Positions 18,901 through 32,223 of a stretch of 64,000 bases of DNA are shown here, piece after piece. The translations under genes were made by a program, and so were the position numbers. Positions within the stretch are counted from its first letter, which is position 1; each line of letters begins with the position of its first letter. The stretch is from Callipepla californica brunnescens (lineage: Eukaryota > Chordata > Aves > Galliformes > Odontophoridae). Where the stretch lies: assembly GCA_023055505.1 (NCBI GenBank), contig JALIRH010000042.1:2054335-2118334 (forward strand), written 5' to 3'. Below the pieces are notes generated by a model, which saw nothing but the letters and a program-made list of their open reading frames with translations, did not search any database and had not been told where the DNA came from.

Positions 18901-21900
18901 GGAGCTTTGCTGCAGTGTTGGCCAGCAGTGGAGAGGGCAGGGGGGGGAAATTGGTCAGCTCCTCCCCACCCCAGCCCATGGGCACTCCTCTGTGAAATGA
19001 GGAGACATAAGGCAATAGGAAAAAAAATCTCATCCGCATTAATGCGTAAATTTATGAAGCATATGGGCCGGAGACAGTCAGTTCTATACTCTGATCCAGA
19101 CCTTAGAGCGTGTTGCACTTCATTTGAATATTAATTGCCTTTATCTGCGATTTCTGTACTTTCCGCTTTGCTCGGGACGCCTTTCTCGGCAAAGCCAACC
19201 CCCACACGAGGTTCTTCTTCCCTGAGAAGCTCTACATCATTCCCTCCGTTCTGCAGAGCGGGTTTTGCTGAGCTGCAAGGCAGGGTCCCCAGCACTGCAC
19301 TGCTGCTCCACTGCCTGCGGGGCACTGAGACTGCAGAATAAAGGAGAAGAGACCGAGGAAAGTACCCCGGGGCACGAAAACAGCTGTCTGATCCTCTTAG
19401 AGGAGATGCCTGAAAAAGCTGTGTCCTGACCAACACTCCTCCCAGCCATCGATCCGCCCATGAATGAATCCATCATCGGATCCAAAGCCGGGAAGTCACA
19501 CCGGCTGCAATATCACCATACGTAACCGGACGAGTTAAAAGCCCTGAGCACATGAATGCTTCATGAGGAAGGCTGCTGGGAACGGCTGCAGTCTCTGGCT
19601 TTAATCTTCACGTTATTTTCACCTACAATTAGCATACATCCAGCCACGTTTATTTCATCTTCACCTGTCTTCATCCCGTAAATCCTTTCGCATCTCTGCT
19701 CTTCAGCCCAGTGCCAGAAGGGGAAGGGTGCACTGGAATGGGACCGCTTGCGCAAAACAGCTGCACCAGAAATAACCTCACCCAGTGAACTCTGATTTAC
19801 TTCAAGCCACCATGCGGTAGGTGGCATATAAAAAGATATTATCCCGCCTGTCAGCTGTCTGTAATGAAAGTTCTTCGCTTCCCAGCAGCCCCTCCCTACA
19901 ACTTTAAGTTTATTTGCATTGGAGGAAAGGATAGGACATGAAAAGCAGCATAAAAGGCAGCACAACCAACACATCCAGCCCAACTGCTCTTCCCACATGC
20001 CGGGCATGTTCCGGGCTAAGGGTCTGTTTCCAACAGATGCGTTCAGGACGACGTTCAGTTCCACACCACTCACCCCTGGCATTGAAGCCATGGGCTGCAA
20101 GGCACGCACATCCCCTGGGGCAGCCTGCTTTGCTAACCTGAACGTGTTCCCAGCATTACGACACTCCCGAAGACAACTCTGGACCCAACAAAACACCCCA
20201 ACGCTGCAGCGAGCCCTGAACCTGCTTCAGCCACAACACGGCTGCAGCTCACACCTCCCGTTTCAGCACCCAGGTGGACTTACACCCCTTCCACCTTATC
20301 GATATTCAAAACAAACAACAGCCCACGGTGACTCAGAGCACCTGCCCAGCACGCTGCTGCTGCTGCCTGGCACACGTATTTTCAGGTGAACAAAAAAGAA
20401 AGGGGGAGGAAGGCACCAGCAGCAGCAGCAGCCCCGCGCTCCATCCTCAGCACGCCGTCACCAACCCGGCGCAGGCTCAGCCCTCCCCCAGTACAAAGGG
20501 CTTTGCTCATCCGAGCTAAACAAACAAACAGCAGCTTCCAAAAGGCACCCAGGTCTGCTCCCGTCGGCGTTTCTCAATCCCAAGAGCTCCGCTTGCGCCT
20601 TCAGCCAGGCCCAGGTGAGGCCACCGCAGCTGCGAGGCAGCGCCCGTTCAGGTACAGCCGGTATTTCCCAACGCCCAGGACCTGCTGGTCCGCCTGCACA
20701 TCAAAACGCCGTCTGCACGCGGCCGTGCTCCCATCCACGCACATCTCTGCGGCTGCTCGGTGCTGAGAAGGAGCACATCGTCACTGTGGTGCCCTGTGAA
20801 TACCACAGGTAGAAATGACGCTCGCTTTCAGCCTCACCTGCAGTCGGGTAGGTCCAGGTGGAGGAGGAGACCCCACCAGCTCTGTGTGCAGCTCCAGTGC
20901 TCCATCACTGCACTGGGAAGGAGTTCCCACACACATTGGTGCAGAACGTCCTATGCTTCAGTCTGTGGCCATTTCCCCTCGTCCTATCACCACACACTGC
21001 TGAGAAGAGTCCAGCCTCGTCCCTTTGCCTCCCGCTCCTCAGATATTGACAGACATGGATCAGATCCCCTCTGAGCCTTCTTTTCTCCAGGCTGAACAGC
21101 CCCAGCTCTCTCAGCCTCTCCTCATAATGGAGACGTTCCACGCCCTTTATCATCTCTGTGCCTCCTGCTGGACTCCTTCCAGCAGATCCCTGTCTGTTTG
21201 TACCGGGGAGCCCAGAACTGGACACAGCACTCCAGCTGAGGCCTCAGCAGGGCGGAGCAGAGAGGGAGGATCACCTCCCTCGACTCGCTGGCCACGCTCT
21301 TTTTAATGCACCCCAGGATCCCATTGGCCTCCCTGCCCACCAGGGCAGCTCTCAGTCACCGCCTCCTCCCCCATCATCACCCATCTTCCCACAGCCTCCT
21401 TCACTGCAATGCCATCGCACAGACTGCTGAGACGACTTTAATCACTGCGGCGTCCGCGAGGGGAGATGCAATCTCTCAGCAATCAGTTTCTGTCCCGTCC
21501 AGAGCTCCGGAGATAACGCTGTTCCTCACGGAGCCCAGAGGAGCAGCAGCACCAGCGGGTCCATACTGCAGCTTCGGCACCGCTGTGGTGGGCAGCCACA
21601 CAGGACTGAAATGAACCCATCCTTGCCTGTTTCCATGAACTGAAAGAATCTGAACGTGATGATATTTGCAAGAGGAGCAGCGGATGGTACCTGCAGAGCA
21701 GTGAGTGACAGCAGAGCTCTCCTACACCTCCGCCAAGAGCTCCGTCCTCCCGTAACCCCCCCCCACCCTTGTGCAGCCCCACACAACCCAAGGAGAAACC
21801 CGCTGGAGAGGAGAGCTTTACAGGGCATTAACCTACAGACTGAAGGCAGCTCAGGGATGCCAGGCCCTGGCTGCCTCCATACTTCAGGACTGCAGCAACA

Positions 21901-23330
21901 AACCCCAGCCCCCGAGCAATACCAGCTTTGCTTTCCATCCTTCTGCCTTCCCCCGTCTCGGCCACGAGGTGCACAGGACCTCAGGTTTTGCAAACACAAA
22001 TGCAAAATCTGTGCTCTACCCCTCACCTCACAGACACGAGGAATATTTCCACTAACGTAAGAAAAAGGGGGAAAAAAAAAAAGCAGCGATCTGAGCGAAC
22101 TACCCACGTTATGAGCACACACACATCCGCAGCTGAGCCGTTAACGGAGCAAACACCGCTGCCTTTAATCTGTGTAAAAGGGGAATCAATACGAAGTGGA
22201 TCCTGCTCTGACCCCACACCCACCGACTTCCCTTCAACATAAAAAAAAGGGCAAGAAAAACGCAACCCAACCTCAAACCCAAACCCTAATCCCAGGCCTC
22301 CTTCCAACCTGCTTCTGCAGAACTAAACACAGCCACCTGCGGTGCCTCAGCTGGGGCAGCCGAGGGGAAATGAAAACTGGAAGGTTGGAAATGTCCACTT
22401 TAAGCTCCTCAAAGGTCCCCACGTGCCACCCCGCTGCCGCACTGCTGTGTTAGGATTCAGAACTAAACCCGAACTCCGCTCGGTTCAGTTCCTCCCAGTG
22501 GAGATGGGACGGACAGACACGAAACGGAGCTCAGCTTACGGCTTCAAACCGTTCTGATAGAGGCTGTAAACACGAGTCTCCATCCAAAGCATTAGTGTGT
22601 CAGCGGCATTACGCGGCGCAGTTCAGCCCCGGTTTGGCAAAGCTCAAAATCTTCACAAAGCTCCTTACCCCACGGCCCCCCCAGGGCTCAGCCCGCTCCT
22701 GGGGCCGTGGAACGTGAGAGCTGTGCTCTGTTTGCTCTGTGATGGGGTGAAAACCCCATCCGTGCACAGAACCCATCGCTGTCAGGGAGCTCCTGACACT
22801 GGGGTCAGAACCTCCACAGGCACACACGGTTGGGCCTTCGAGTGTCAAAGTTCGGTGGCGTTTCTTCTGCCACGAGGATGAACGCACCTTTCAATATCTG
22901 CATTTTTAACGTCCATCTTTTCCCATAGCAACGGGACGTGAGCGTCCCGGCGTGGGGAAGCAGCTATAGCAACACGGCGTGATGTCAGAGCGCGATTCGG
23001 ACTCCGAACGCAGTAGCCCACATCGCTGATGTGCATTAAGGTCTCAGAGCACGGGCTGTCCCCCCCATGCCACCCCACTGCTGACAGCTCCCGGGATTCA
23101 ACGCATATCTCAGTTCCCACTCCTCTCCATCCCCATCCACGCTGATGACCCCAGTGATCCCGACCTGCAATCCATCCCCGAGGACCCCGCCAGCCCTTAC
23201 AGGGCTGCAAAAAGCCAACCCAAGCAGCCAGCTCCCGGAGCACAGCGCATCTCCCGGCACAGCTCGAACTACACAACCTTCGCCAACGGCGTCAGGCGCA
23301 GACACACAGCGCTCCCAAAGCTCTCTCACA
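12909..23330 (-). other. RAP1A: RAP1A first intron; no independent gene seen
   Basis: This stretch separates the first coding exon from the CpG-island promoter, and I infer it to be RAP1A intron 1. Further non-coding 5' exons may lie inside it but cannot be placed by eye. It contains homopolymer runs (poly-T near 14610, poly-A near 17897) and one antisense CR1 fragment at about 20915-21350. None of the ORFs in it has recognisable protein features. Confidence 0.6.
20915..21350 (-). mobile_element. CR1 LINE fragment, antisense
   Basis: On the minus strand this reads as the 3' portion of a CR1 non-LTR retrotransposon. It contains the familiar blocks equivalent to the end of the reverse-transcriptase ORF: 'aggaggctgag', 'cctcgctctgccagctgag' and 'ggacacagcactgg', read in complement. 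It is truncated at both ends, lacks the terminal octamer repeats, and carries no intact ORF. CR1 is the dominant LINE of birds. Confidence 0.85.
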
Positions 23331-24080
23331 CCGAACAACCGCTTTCCGAAGCGGAGCGGGGACCTCCCGAGAGCGGCCGGGGACGAACCGGCAATTCCCC
23401 GCAGCGCCGGGGAGAACCGCTCCGCCAACACGCGCACCTGCCCGAGCGGGCACCGAGCGGGCACCGAGCGGGCACCGAGCGGGCACCGAGCGGGCACCGC
23501 GCGGCTCCGCTCCTTCCCAACCCCCCCCTTCCTCTCCCCAAGCCGCGGGGCCGGGACGCTCCTCCGGCGGCCTCAGCCTCAGCCCGGGCGCGGCCGCGGT
23601 GCCGCTCCCAAGATGGATGTGCGGGGCCGAGCGCGGCGCGGACACCCGCCCGGCGGACGAGGGCCGCGCGGGCCGGGCCGGCCCCGGTGACACCGCCTCG
23701 GCTCTCCCCTCCCCCCCCCACGCCCGCTCCGTCCCGGCCCCGGGGGCAGCGGCGTCACCGCGGTCCCAACGCCCTCAGCCGCCCCCGCCGGACCCCGCTC
23801 GCCGCCCGCTCCCTTCCCCCGCTCACCGCCCGCTCCGTTCCGGGCTCGGCCGCTGTGCGCGGCGGCGGCGGTTCCGCTCCGCCCCAGCGCCGGCCGCGGC
23901 CCGGGGAGGGGCGAACGGGGCGGGCGGGGACGCGAGGGGCGGTGCGGAGGAGGTCCGGGCGGACGGGGGCAGGTGCGGGGCGGGCCCGGCGCGGCGGCTC
24001 CGCGGTGCGGCGGTGCCCCTGAGCCCTCGTGGCAGAGAGCGGCTGGGCACGGAGGCTGCGTGCGGGGCGGGAAGGGATTC
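23330..24080 (-). promoter_or_regulatory. RAP1A: CpG island, likely RAP1A promoter and 5' non-coding exon
   Basis: This is a dense CpG stretch with GC boxes and a C-rich core (23520-23900), the only strong CpG island between the RAP1A coding exons and ADORA3. RAP1A has an upstream non-coding first exon in other vertebrates, so I infer the transcription start lies here on the minus strand. An AAGATGG (YY1-like) site is at 23610 on the plus strand. The exact exon and donor cannot be fixed by eye. The long ORFs in both strands are by-products of high GC. Confidence 0.65.
23444..23498. repeat. five perfect 11-bp tandem repeats in the CpG island
   Basis: The unit GAGCGGGCACC is repeated five times without mismatch. 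It sits near the left edge of the CpG island and so may be in or just downstream of the RAP1A 5' non-coding exon. Confidence 0.95.
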
Positions 24081-24179
24081 CGGTGGGGTTCAGGGCCGGG
24101 AGAGCACTGTGAATGAGTCTTTAGGAACGCAGTGATGGTGTTTCTTTTCCATAACGGAGACGAGGAGAGGTGTGAGGCA

Positions 24180-24266
24180 GCACTGTGCCGCTTGGTTTAG
24201 TAGTTTGTGGTAGCAGTGGGTGGATGGTTGGGCTTGTAGATCCTTTCCAAGCTTGTGATTCTATGA
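24180..24266 (+). mobile_element. CR1 LINE 3' tail
   Basis: This is a short copy of the CR1 3' end, including the 'ggttgggcttgtagatcctttcc' block and a terminal GATTCTATGAG. It is immediately followed by a second, longer CR1 copy in the same orientation. Confidence 0.75.
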
Positions 24267-24269
24267 GGC

Positions 24270-24862
24270 CGATGGCATCCTGGCTTTGCAATGGGGCGGT
24301 GAGCAGCGCTGGGAAGTCATCCTGTCCCTGTGCTCGGCACTGGTGAGGCCCCACCTCGAGTACTGCGCTCAGTTTGGGGCACCTCAGTGCAGAAAGGACA
24401 CGGAGGTGCTGGAGCAGGTCCTGAGGAGGGAAATGAGGATGGGAAGGGCTTGGAGAGTGTGCCCTACGAGGAGAGACTGAAGGAGCTGGGGCTGCTTGGT
24501 CTGGGGAACAGGAGACTGAGGGAAGACCTCACTGCTCCCTTCAAACACCTGAAAGTGACTGCAGTGAGAGCAGGGTTGGTCTCTTCCCACTGGTGACATT
24601 GACAGGATGAGAGGACACGGCCTCAAGTTGTTCCAGGGGAGATTCAGGTTGGAGATCAGGACAAAATTTTGTGCAGAAAGGGTCGTTATGGACCACAATG
24701 GGCTCTGCAGGGAGGTGGTGGAGTCACCATCCCTGAGTGTGTTTAAAACCCCTTTGGATGTGGTGCTCAGGGACACGCTGTAGCAGTGGGTTGTTAGACT
24801 TAGGGCAGCATGGTTTGGTTAAGGTCGGACCTGATGATCTTGAGCAATCCTATGATTCTACG
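24270..24862 (+). mobile_element. CR1 LINE, 5'-truncated copy in sense orientation
   Basis: This is the standard CR1 3' region. It has the block ending the reverse-transcriptase ORF ('tggtgaggccccacctcgag', 'gaggagagactgaaggagct'), the 3' UTR block around 24600-24780, and the CR1-type end 'ctatgattcta' at about 24850. It is truncated at the 5' end, with frame-disrupting differences, so it is not active. It lies right beside the presumed RAP1A promoter island. Confidence 0.9.
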
Positions 24863-27800
24863 CTCATAACGTAGCTGTAATAACGGAGAAGATGAAATGC
24901 AAAAAGAGGAAAGCACATCTCTTGCAATGTCACTCTGGGTTTGTGAGTGGCAGTGCTGCTCAGGACAGGGGACGAGGCCCTGAGCTCTGCTGGAGCCGTG
25001 TGTGTCCCTGCACAGTGCAGGGCAGGGGGACCTGGTGGCCTTGGAAGGGCCCAAACAATTCTGCCATTCTGTTCTCTAATCCTACGCCGAAAGGATCGCA
25101 AAATCTGCAGCCAGTCAGCGGCCCCGGGGGTGGACACAGCTCAAAGTCCCACTCCCGTCCTCCGCTCTAATCAAAAGTAAACAGTGCTCCAGCACTGCTC
25201 TGTAGGAACAGTGCACACACACATCCCCATTCCTTACGGCTCAGCTCCTGGAGAGGCGTCTCCTCCTCTGGGGACCGCTGTGCTATTAAGCTCAGCTAGA
25301 AGACAAGGCAGAGCAAATGTCACAGAAAGCATCCAGAGCAACACATCTCACTCATTTCACTCTGAACACTCAATAAACTTCATCCCCAGGGTCAATGCAT
25401 GCTTTTCCCACTCAGCTGCTGCCTGGGGGATGTTGTTCTCTCCTGTACTTGTGCTGTTTTATCTGTTTCATGGGTTCTGGGTCATGTGAAGTTGCAAAAC
25501 AATGGGGGTCCGATGCGCTCAGGGCCTGATTCAGCAGAACGGAGCTCTTGTTTGAGGTCTGTTCTGGGAAAGGCTGATTTTCTTCCAAGCTTTCTGCAGG
25601 TTTGGATGGAAGCTGATAATATTTGTTGCTGAGTCAGGCTTTGCGAGGAGTTGAAATTAAAGGCGGTTGAACGCAGACCCGGTTATGAGAGGATCAGAAC
25701 AGGAGAAGGAAAGTGTGTTCTCAGCCACGGACAGAGGCTGCAGCTCCAGCGGGGTCTGAACCCACACTCTGCTCCCCACCCCCCCCACCGCCCTTTGCTG
25801 GGGCAGAGTGGGTTCACCCCCACGCTGCTGCTCCTTATCTCCTGTCAGCACACAGTGCTGCGTCCTGTGTCTGCACCTACACACCTCATTTCTCCCTCGA
25901 CACGTTTCCAGCTCGCAAATAATCCTCTCATCACAGACGTGTCCATACACTGCTGCAGTGGGAAGGCATCGCCTGCACATGCTGGTCCCACAGCTGCAGA
26001 GCCCCCTGCTCTCGATGCCCTGCTGGTATGTGGCAGCAGAATGCAAGGTGATGGGCTCCGAAATGAACCATGACCCATCGGGAGATTGCTGCGTTTTGTT
26101 TTTTTCTCCCCAAAATAACAGTTATCCCATTGGGTGAATTATCTCAAGCACGGAGCACCTGCACCCGCTCACAGCCCAGGCTGAGAAAACACACGTTCCA
26201 CAACAAAGTGAAGAGCACTGTGTCGCTGGAGCAGCACCAGCATCAGTTGTTGCCTCTTCACCAGATTTCTGGGCTGGAAAGTGCCCGAGCAGGGCTGGGT
26301 GTTCTGCGAGGTTCTGAGCTGAGGGTTTCCCCTTCTGTAAGGCAGGTGGGGGCTGGGGAGGGCCGGGCACGGTGGGACCCTCACACCTCACCCCGGGGTT
26401 TGTGCCCGTAGCATTTGTGTGCGAAGCGATGCCATAACGCTCGCCCATCTTGTGGCCAATTCTTGGAGCTCCCATAATATCAGCAAACTCCACCTGGATT
26501 GCTAGAGTTACAGAAACCACAGAGATATCAGCCTGTTCCATCAGCTGTCGCGCTGCCTGCCTGTGTTTGTGGTGCAGTGCTGCGTGCCAGGCGGGTTGCT
26601 TCTTGCTGACAGCTGCAGGCTGCAGTGCTGCTGTGGGTGCCGTGGGGTGCGGGCCGGGCTCAGACCCCACCATGGAAGCAGGGGCACGTCCCACTGCCAC
26701 TCCAGCACACACTGCGGCCCCTGGGACCCAGACAGACAGTACAGCATGGGGACGTTGCCGTGCTGGCACTTGGTCACATCCTGCTGCTCTCCCAGCAGCC
26801 TTCATCACGAGCAGGTGACCTGGCGTGCTTGCTGGTTTCTTCCACTGAGGCTTGATTCAGAGAGTGACTAATACCGCTCCTCTGATTGCTCAGAAACGTC
26901 CTCCATGTGGTTCTTCCAGCATCACCATGGCTGCTCCATGCACGGTGACCTGCACCGTGACCTGTGTGTCAGCACTGCCCCATCCTGCTGCTGCTGCCAC
27001 CTGCACAGAGCATCAGCTCCGCGTGGTGCTGGTGGCAGTGGGAGGACTGGAGCCCAGAGCTCTGTGTGGGGCTGAGCAGCAGTGGGGCTGAGCAGCAGTG
27101 GGGCTGAGCAGCAGTGGGGCTGAGCAGCAGCGGGGCTGTGCGGTGCCAGGAGGGCTGCAGGGATGTTTCCTTGGAGCTAGCACAGGCGAGCAGTGCCAGC
27201 AGCAATCTGCACGGCCCCACTGCCCCCTGCTCCCACTAACGAGGTCGGCCGTGCGTCAAAGAGGCCATTTTATTCTGAGAGCCTATTAAAATCTGCCTCA
27301 GTTAACCGAGGAGCATGCACTGCTGCGGTTTGCCCTCACACTTGTTGTCTGCACATTTGGTGGCCTCTGGCTGCCCTGGCACAGGATTTCCTCTGCAATT
27401 GAAACTTGCAGGCGGTGAGGACACCGAGCATTGGCTGGGCTGCTGCGAGCGCACAGAGCTCTGTGAGCGCGGCTCGAGCTCGTTTCCTGCCTGCAAGAGC
27501 AAACAGAGCTGAGCTCAGCAGCTCCCTCCCACCCACCCCACATCCACGGAGCTTGCTGAGGGGACGGGAGCACCACGGCTGCATCTCAACATCCCCCATC
27601 TGCTTCAGCACAGAACACAGCGGCTGTGCCATGGGCCCCATCCCAGCACACTGCAGCTCCTTAGCACACCGAGGTGGTGCACAGCTGCACCGGATGGGCA
27701 CTAGGTCTTGTTCTCCAGTAACAAATGTTCTGCTGTTACCCGGCAGTGCGCTCAGTTTATATTCCCTTCTGCTGGAGAATAAGTGCACCTCCACTCCTCT

Positions 27801-30800
27801 GGCGCCAGCATCATTCGTGGGCAAATCCTGATGGATGGTTATGGGACTCGGATGCTGAGCACAGAGAGCAGTGCTGGTGAACGACGTGCCTACAAATCAG
27901 GGCTGTGTAGGTGGCCACGGGTGGGACTGGGACAGCTGAGCTTTCCACTCCATCGAGAGATCCGCTTGTGCGTTTCACTGCGAATAGGCAACGAAGTAAA
28001 ATGAAACCCATTTATTAATCACAAAAAAAACAAAGGAGGCCTCGGTTCCTGCCACGCATCATGGAAAGGGCCGGGTCCAAACAGAAGCGAATTAAAAATA
28101 ACGAGGTGCAAAAGTAGTGCTTCCTTCCTGCAGGGCACAGCTCCGGGCTCTGCCTGCAGCCCCACAGCACAGGGCAAACCCTGCCCCTCCACCGCATGGA
28201 TTCTGCTCGTGGGGAACCCCACCTGTGCCCATGGGACCCAACCCCGCTGTGTTGTGCACCCACGTCATTCTCGAGTAAATCCTTTTAAGCCATCGGGGCC
28301 ACTCAGGGCTTACCCAGATAGAAGTGGCCGTGCTATAAATAACGCCTCGCTTTGATTAGAAAGCTAAAGGCAGGAAAACAGCGCTTAGGAACCGTGCAGG
28401 GGAAATGTCGTCTCCTCCCTGAAGTAGTTGTGCCGCTGCTGCGTTGGCCCACGAGTGCCACTCAGAGATGAGTTCTGTTTCAGAAACAATTTGCACAGAG
28501 GCATTCCCCACTGCAGAGCGCTCACCTGCACAGAGGGGCACAGAGCACAGTGAGGCCCAAACCAGCTTGGGGGGGAGGGAAATGTGGTCAGGTGTGGGGA
28601 GCTGGGGAGGCTGAGAGCAACTGAACCGCAGCCGGAGCGATGGAGCCAGTGCGGCTGCTCAGAGGGCAGTAATGGGGTTTTAAATGACAACAAATGGCCC
28701 TGCTTTGAGCTTCACGCTGGATGGAAGAGGCTCTGTCTTCCATCACTTGTCTGAATTTTGGGATTTCGCACGGGGAGCTGGAAGGCAGCTTGAAGTGTTC
28801 AAGAATGAGCAATGCCTGCCAGGTCCACGCGCATGGTGCGATGCTGCAGGGCCTCGTACAGCACAGCTGCAGTCTGTGTGCACCTTGATAACATCCACGC
28901 TCATCCACGACAGCTGCAGATGGAGCTGCAGCCACAGCTAAGAACCATTCAGGGCCTCTGTCTTCAGCACGGTTTGTTACTGCAGTCAGTGGTCAGGCTG
29001 CACATTTCGGGCAGGGTCAGCTCAGCTTTTCCTTTAGGTTTTCTCATAAGTGAGAAACACCGACAGTATTTCTAATGTCACTTCCTCTGAGGGCACAGCT
29101 GGAAATGCTGGTTGGGATGTTCCAGCTGTGCCCAGGGAGCAAGGTGCCCAGTCCTGCCCAGCTCCCAGGCAGCCCGGGAAGGTCACATTCCCATCCTCTT
29201 CTGAAGGGCAGGGATGCTGAGGCACGGAGCGGTGACGTCCTCAGTTGCCAGTGCCAGAATCTCATTCCAGCTTGTTATTCTCCAGCCCACAATTGCTCTC
29301 TGTTAAGCCAGATGTGACCCCGCTTCACATTTACATCCTCTCGCTGCTTTGCCTTCGCTTCCTTTAAGGACAGGGAAACCAGGAGGGACAGCAGACCGTG
29401 GGCTCTCCATGCCCCCAGCACAGGATGGCTGCGGGCAGGGGACATGGGCAAGGCTGTGTCACAGCAATGCTCCCCAGCATGTGCTCCCGATTCCAACCAC
29501 CAGAACCACTGCAGGGCTGGCTCCACACTTCCAAAGGGACACTGGGAAGAGAAACTGGAGGCAAAACTGAGACAGGAAGAAACAGGGCGAGGAGTTACGT
29601 CACGTTCGATGAAAAGGGAAAGCAGCAGAGAGGGGAAAGAGAACTGTGAGCGCAGCACGACTGAGCCAGGCCTGGGCAGTGCTGCTGGCTGCCCTGCAGC
29701 GCTGCATGGTCCTGCCAGGACAAAGTGGCTGTTGCTGTTGTTGTCACATGATAAGATCATCGTCGTGGGATATTTTTCTTCTATTTTTCTGCATGTGACC
29801 GTCACTTAGAAGTCCTTGTTTTTGTGGTTTTTTTTTCTGTAAAATCTCTTCTCTCCTCCACCCCCAACGTGAAAAGCGAATCTGTGCTCAGAGACACTGC
29901 TGAGATTTCAGATAGACCATTCCCTTCCTGATCCTTATCTCACCAGGATGTAGGAGGGTCCTCGGGGAATGGCTGGAAGCCTTTCTCTGGAGCCATCCAA
30001 GAAACAAGAGCTGACTGCAGCCTTTAAATGGCAAATCCATCCAGCACCAGGACCGGGCCCTGCAGCGCAGTTTAACCCCATCCCACTGTGATGTCCCTGA
30101 GCTGTGCTTCACCAGAGCCATCCCAGCACCCAGCGCGGGCCCTGGGCACTGCTCAGAGCTCTGCAGGCTTCAGCTAAATAGCAGGATCTAAAAATACACC
30201 TCTGAATCCTAATCTCAAACAAAGCCTTAGATTGCTGGCTCTCAAACCTCCTGCAGCAAAGCCAGGGCTGAGGTTCTCCAGAGCTCAGGGCAAGCTCATC
30301 CTGCACAGGGCTGCAGTGTGGTGGGGGATCATAGAGAGGATCCTGCGCAGCCAAGTCCAGTGTTTCTTGCACAAAGCTCCTCCTGCTGCCAGTTTCATCA
30401 GTGCAAGAAGACTGCTTCAGATCACAGCTACTTTTATGAAACACGATACACTGTATTTGGCAGCAAAGGGGTCCAAACACTCCAACTGCATCCATACAAC
30501 AGCCACGGCAGTACATCCTCACACACACACAGAGCTCAGTGCCTGTGCTGCCCCACACAGCCCAGCCCTGGGGGGCTGCAGCTGTCCGGCACCCCACGGG
30601 TGTAGTGCTCAGTGCAGGAAACAGATGCTGCTGCTTCAGGAAGCATCTGAAACCGAGCGTGCCCTGCTCCTTCCCAACAGAAACTGGGATGTGTGGGGAG
30701 GAAGCGGCTCGGTTTGACCCCAGCTGGGGCAGGTGCTGTTCAGATGGGTTTGGCAGCACTGCCTTTGGGGGTGGGAAACATCACACCCTCCCATGGTGTG

Positions 30801-32223
30801 CCTGCAGGCAGTGCGATGGCTTTGCTCCTGTGCAGCAAGCTGAGTGCCCGGGTGAGGCGATGGAGCATTTCTCACAGCCACGCAGGTAGCACGGGTGGCT
30901 CAAAACAAACCCTTTCCCTTAGTTCCGTGCAGCACCAAGTGTTTTCTTGGCTGTTTGTAGTCAACACCAGAGGAGGGCAGCCCTGCTAGGGCCCCTACAG
31001 CTCAGGCAGCAGGGGACACGAGGAGGAGGTCAGCCACAGAGGTGGCACAGCACGGGAGGTGGCAGTTTATACCCAAGCACCACCACGATGTGGTTGTGCC
31101 CTGCTCACAGCTGCATGGCACCAGCTGGATGGAGAAGTGATTCGGGCTGTGAACCCAGCACACACCTCTGCTGGCATTCATCTGCTGTGCCCACGGGTGT
31201 CAGCTCCTGTTAGAAAACTGGCACTGATGCTGCGTGCAGAATGGGACTGCCTCCAGGACAGGTTCTTCTTCACGTTTTCCCCAGCAGGAATGGCGACAAC
31301 ACACTTCCCATTTGGTGAACACGGGGTGCTTTACGCGTGTCTCAAGGAAGCAGTTTTGGCCAGCCCACTTCACTGAAGAGAATGGAGAAGTTCCCTCCAT
31401 TTCTGGCTCTGTCTCCTGCTGATTTCACTTCCCCAGCTCTGGCAGAGATGGGTGGCAGAGACAGGGATGGTGTGGCTGGAGGCAGTGCTCTCCTCTTTGC
31501 ATGGGGCTCTGATGCACACACACAGCCCTGTGCTGCCCACTGCCTGATGCTTGTGCTGTATTCCACAGCCCAACCCCGGCCTTGCTGTCCCCTCTGATAA
31601 TACAAAGAGGCCTTTTGGCACCCACCACCCTGGGGGGGTGGGGGGAAGGGTGGACAATGTGGTTGGGTCGGTGGCCCCATGAGTTTCTACTGGAACTGAG
31701 GGCTCCTACTTGAAAACATGACCATCTCTATGGTAATGCCACACCAAGGAGGGTCTGGAATACAGCAAAGCACCCTACCAGGGTCCCCTGAGCTGGGTCA
31801 CTTCCTACAGCAACTGCAGAGTGATTATCTGCGATGATAGTGACAGCACTGCACAGTCAGTTCTGGGTACAGACCTCTCACTTCTAAAACTGCCTTATCT
31901 ACTTCCTTCTCTCAGACACATTTGGTTTTGGGTTGCTGGTGAGCGGCCCCACGGGAGCTTTACCTTCTTTTTCTCCTTTTTCCACTTCAAAACACCTTTC
32001 CAAAGAGCCTGAAAGCTACAGGACTTCTGAAGGGCTGCAGCGGGCTTCAGACACGTCCAAAAAGAAGAACATCACCTGGATGCTGAGACATCTGCGGCCT
32101 GGGGAAGGACCGATGTGCTGCCGTGCGCTGAAGATGTGAAATTCTGGAGGAGGTTCACACACAGGCGTGGCACAGAAACATCCCACAGCAGCACTGCAGG
32201 TACCACAAAGACCACCGGTGCCC
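24863..32223. other. intergenic stretch before ADORA3; no recognisable gene
   Basis: No ORF here looks like a real protein. The sequence is moderately GC-rich and single copy apart from a short 16-bp tandem repeat at 27066-27138. A non-coding 5' exon of ADORA3 may be in its right-hand end, but I cannot place it. Confidence 0.5.
27066..27138. repeat. 16-bp tandem repeat, four copies plus a partial
   Basis: The unit GTGGGGCTGAGCAGCA is repeated four times exactly, then a degenerate partial copy follows. It is in intergenic DNA. Confidence 0.9.

Noticed and set aside
23145..24135. ORFs of 130-180 codons on both strands of the RAP1A CpG island
   Set aside because: Several overlapping frames are open at once because of GC content; composition is Arg/Pro/Ala and no family resemblance is seen.
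24863..32223. An extra gene between RAP1A and ADORA3, such as a TMIGD3-like immunoglobulin exon
   Set aside because: I looked for an Ig-domain pattern (Cys-x-Trp and DxGxYxC blocks) and found none.
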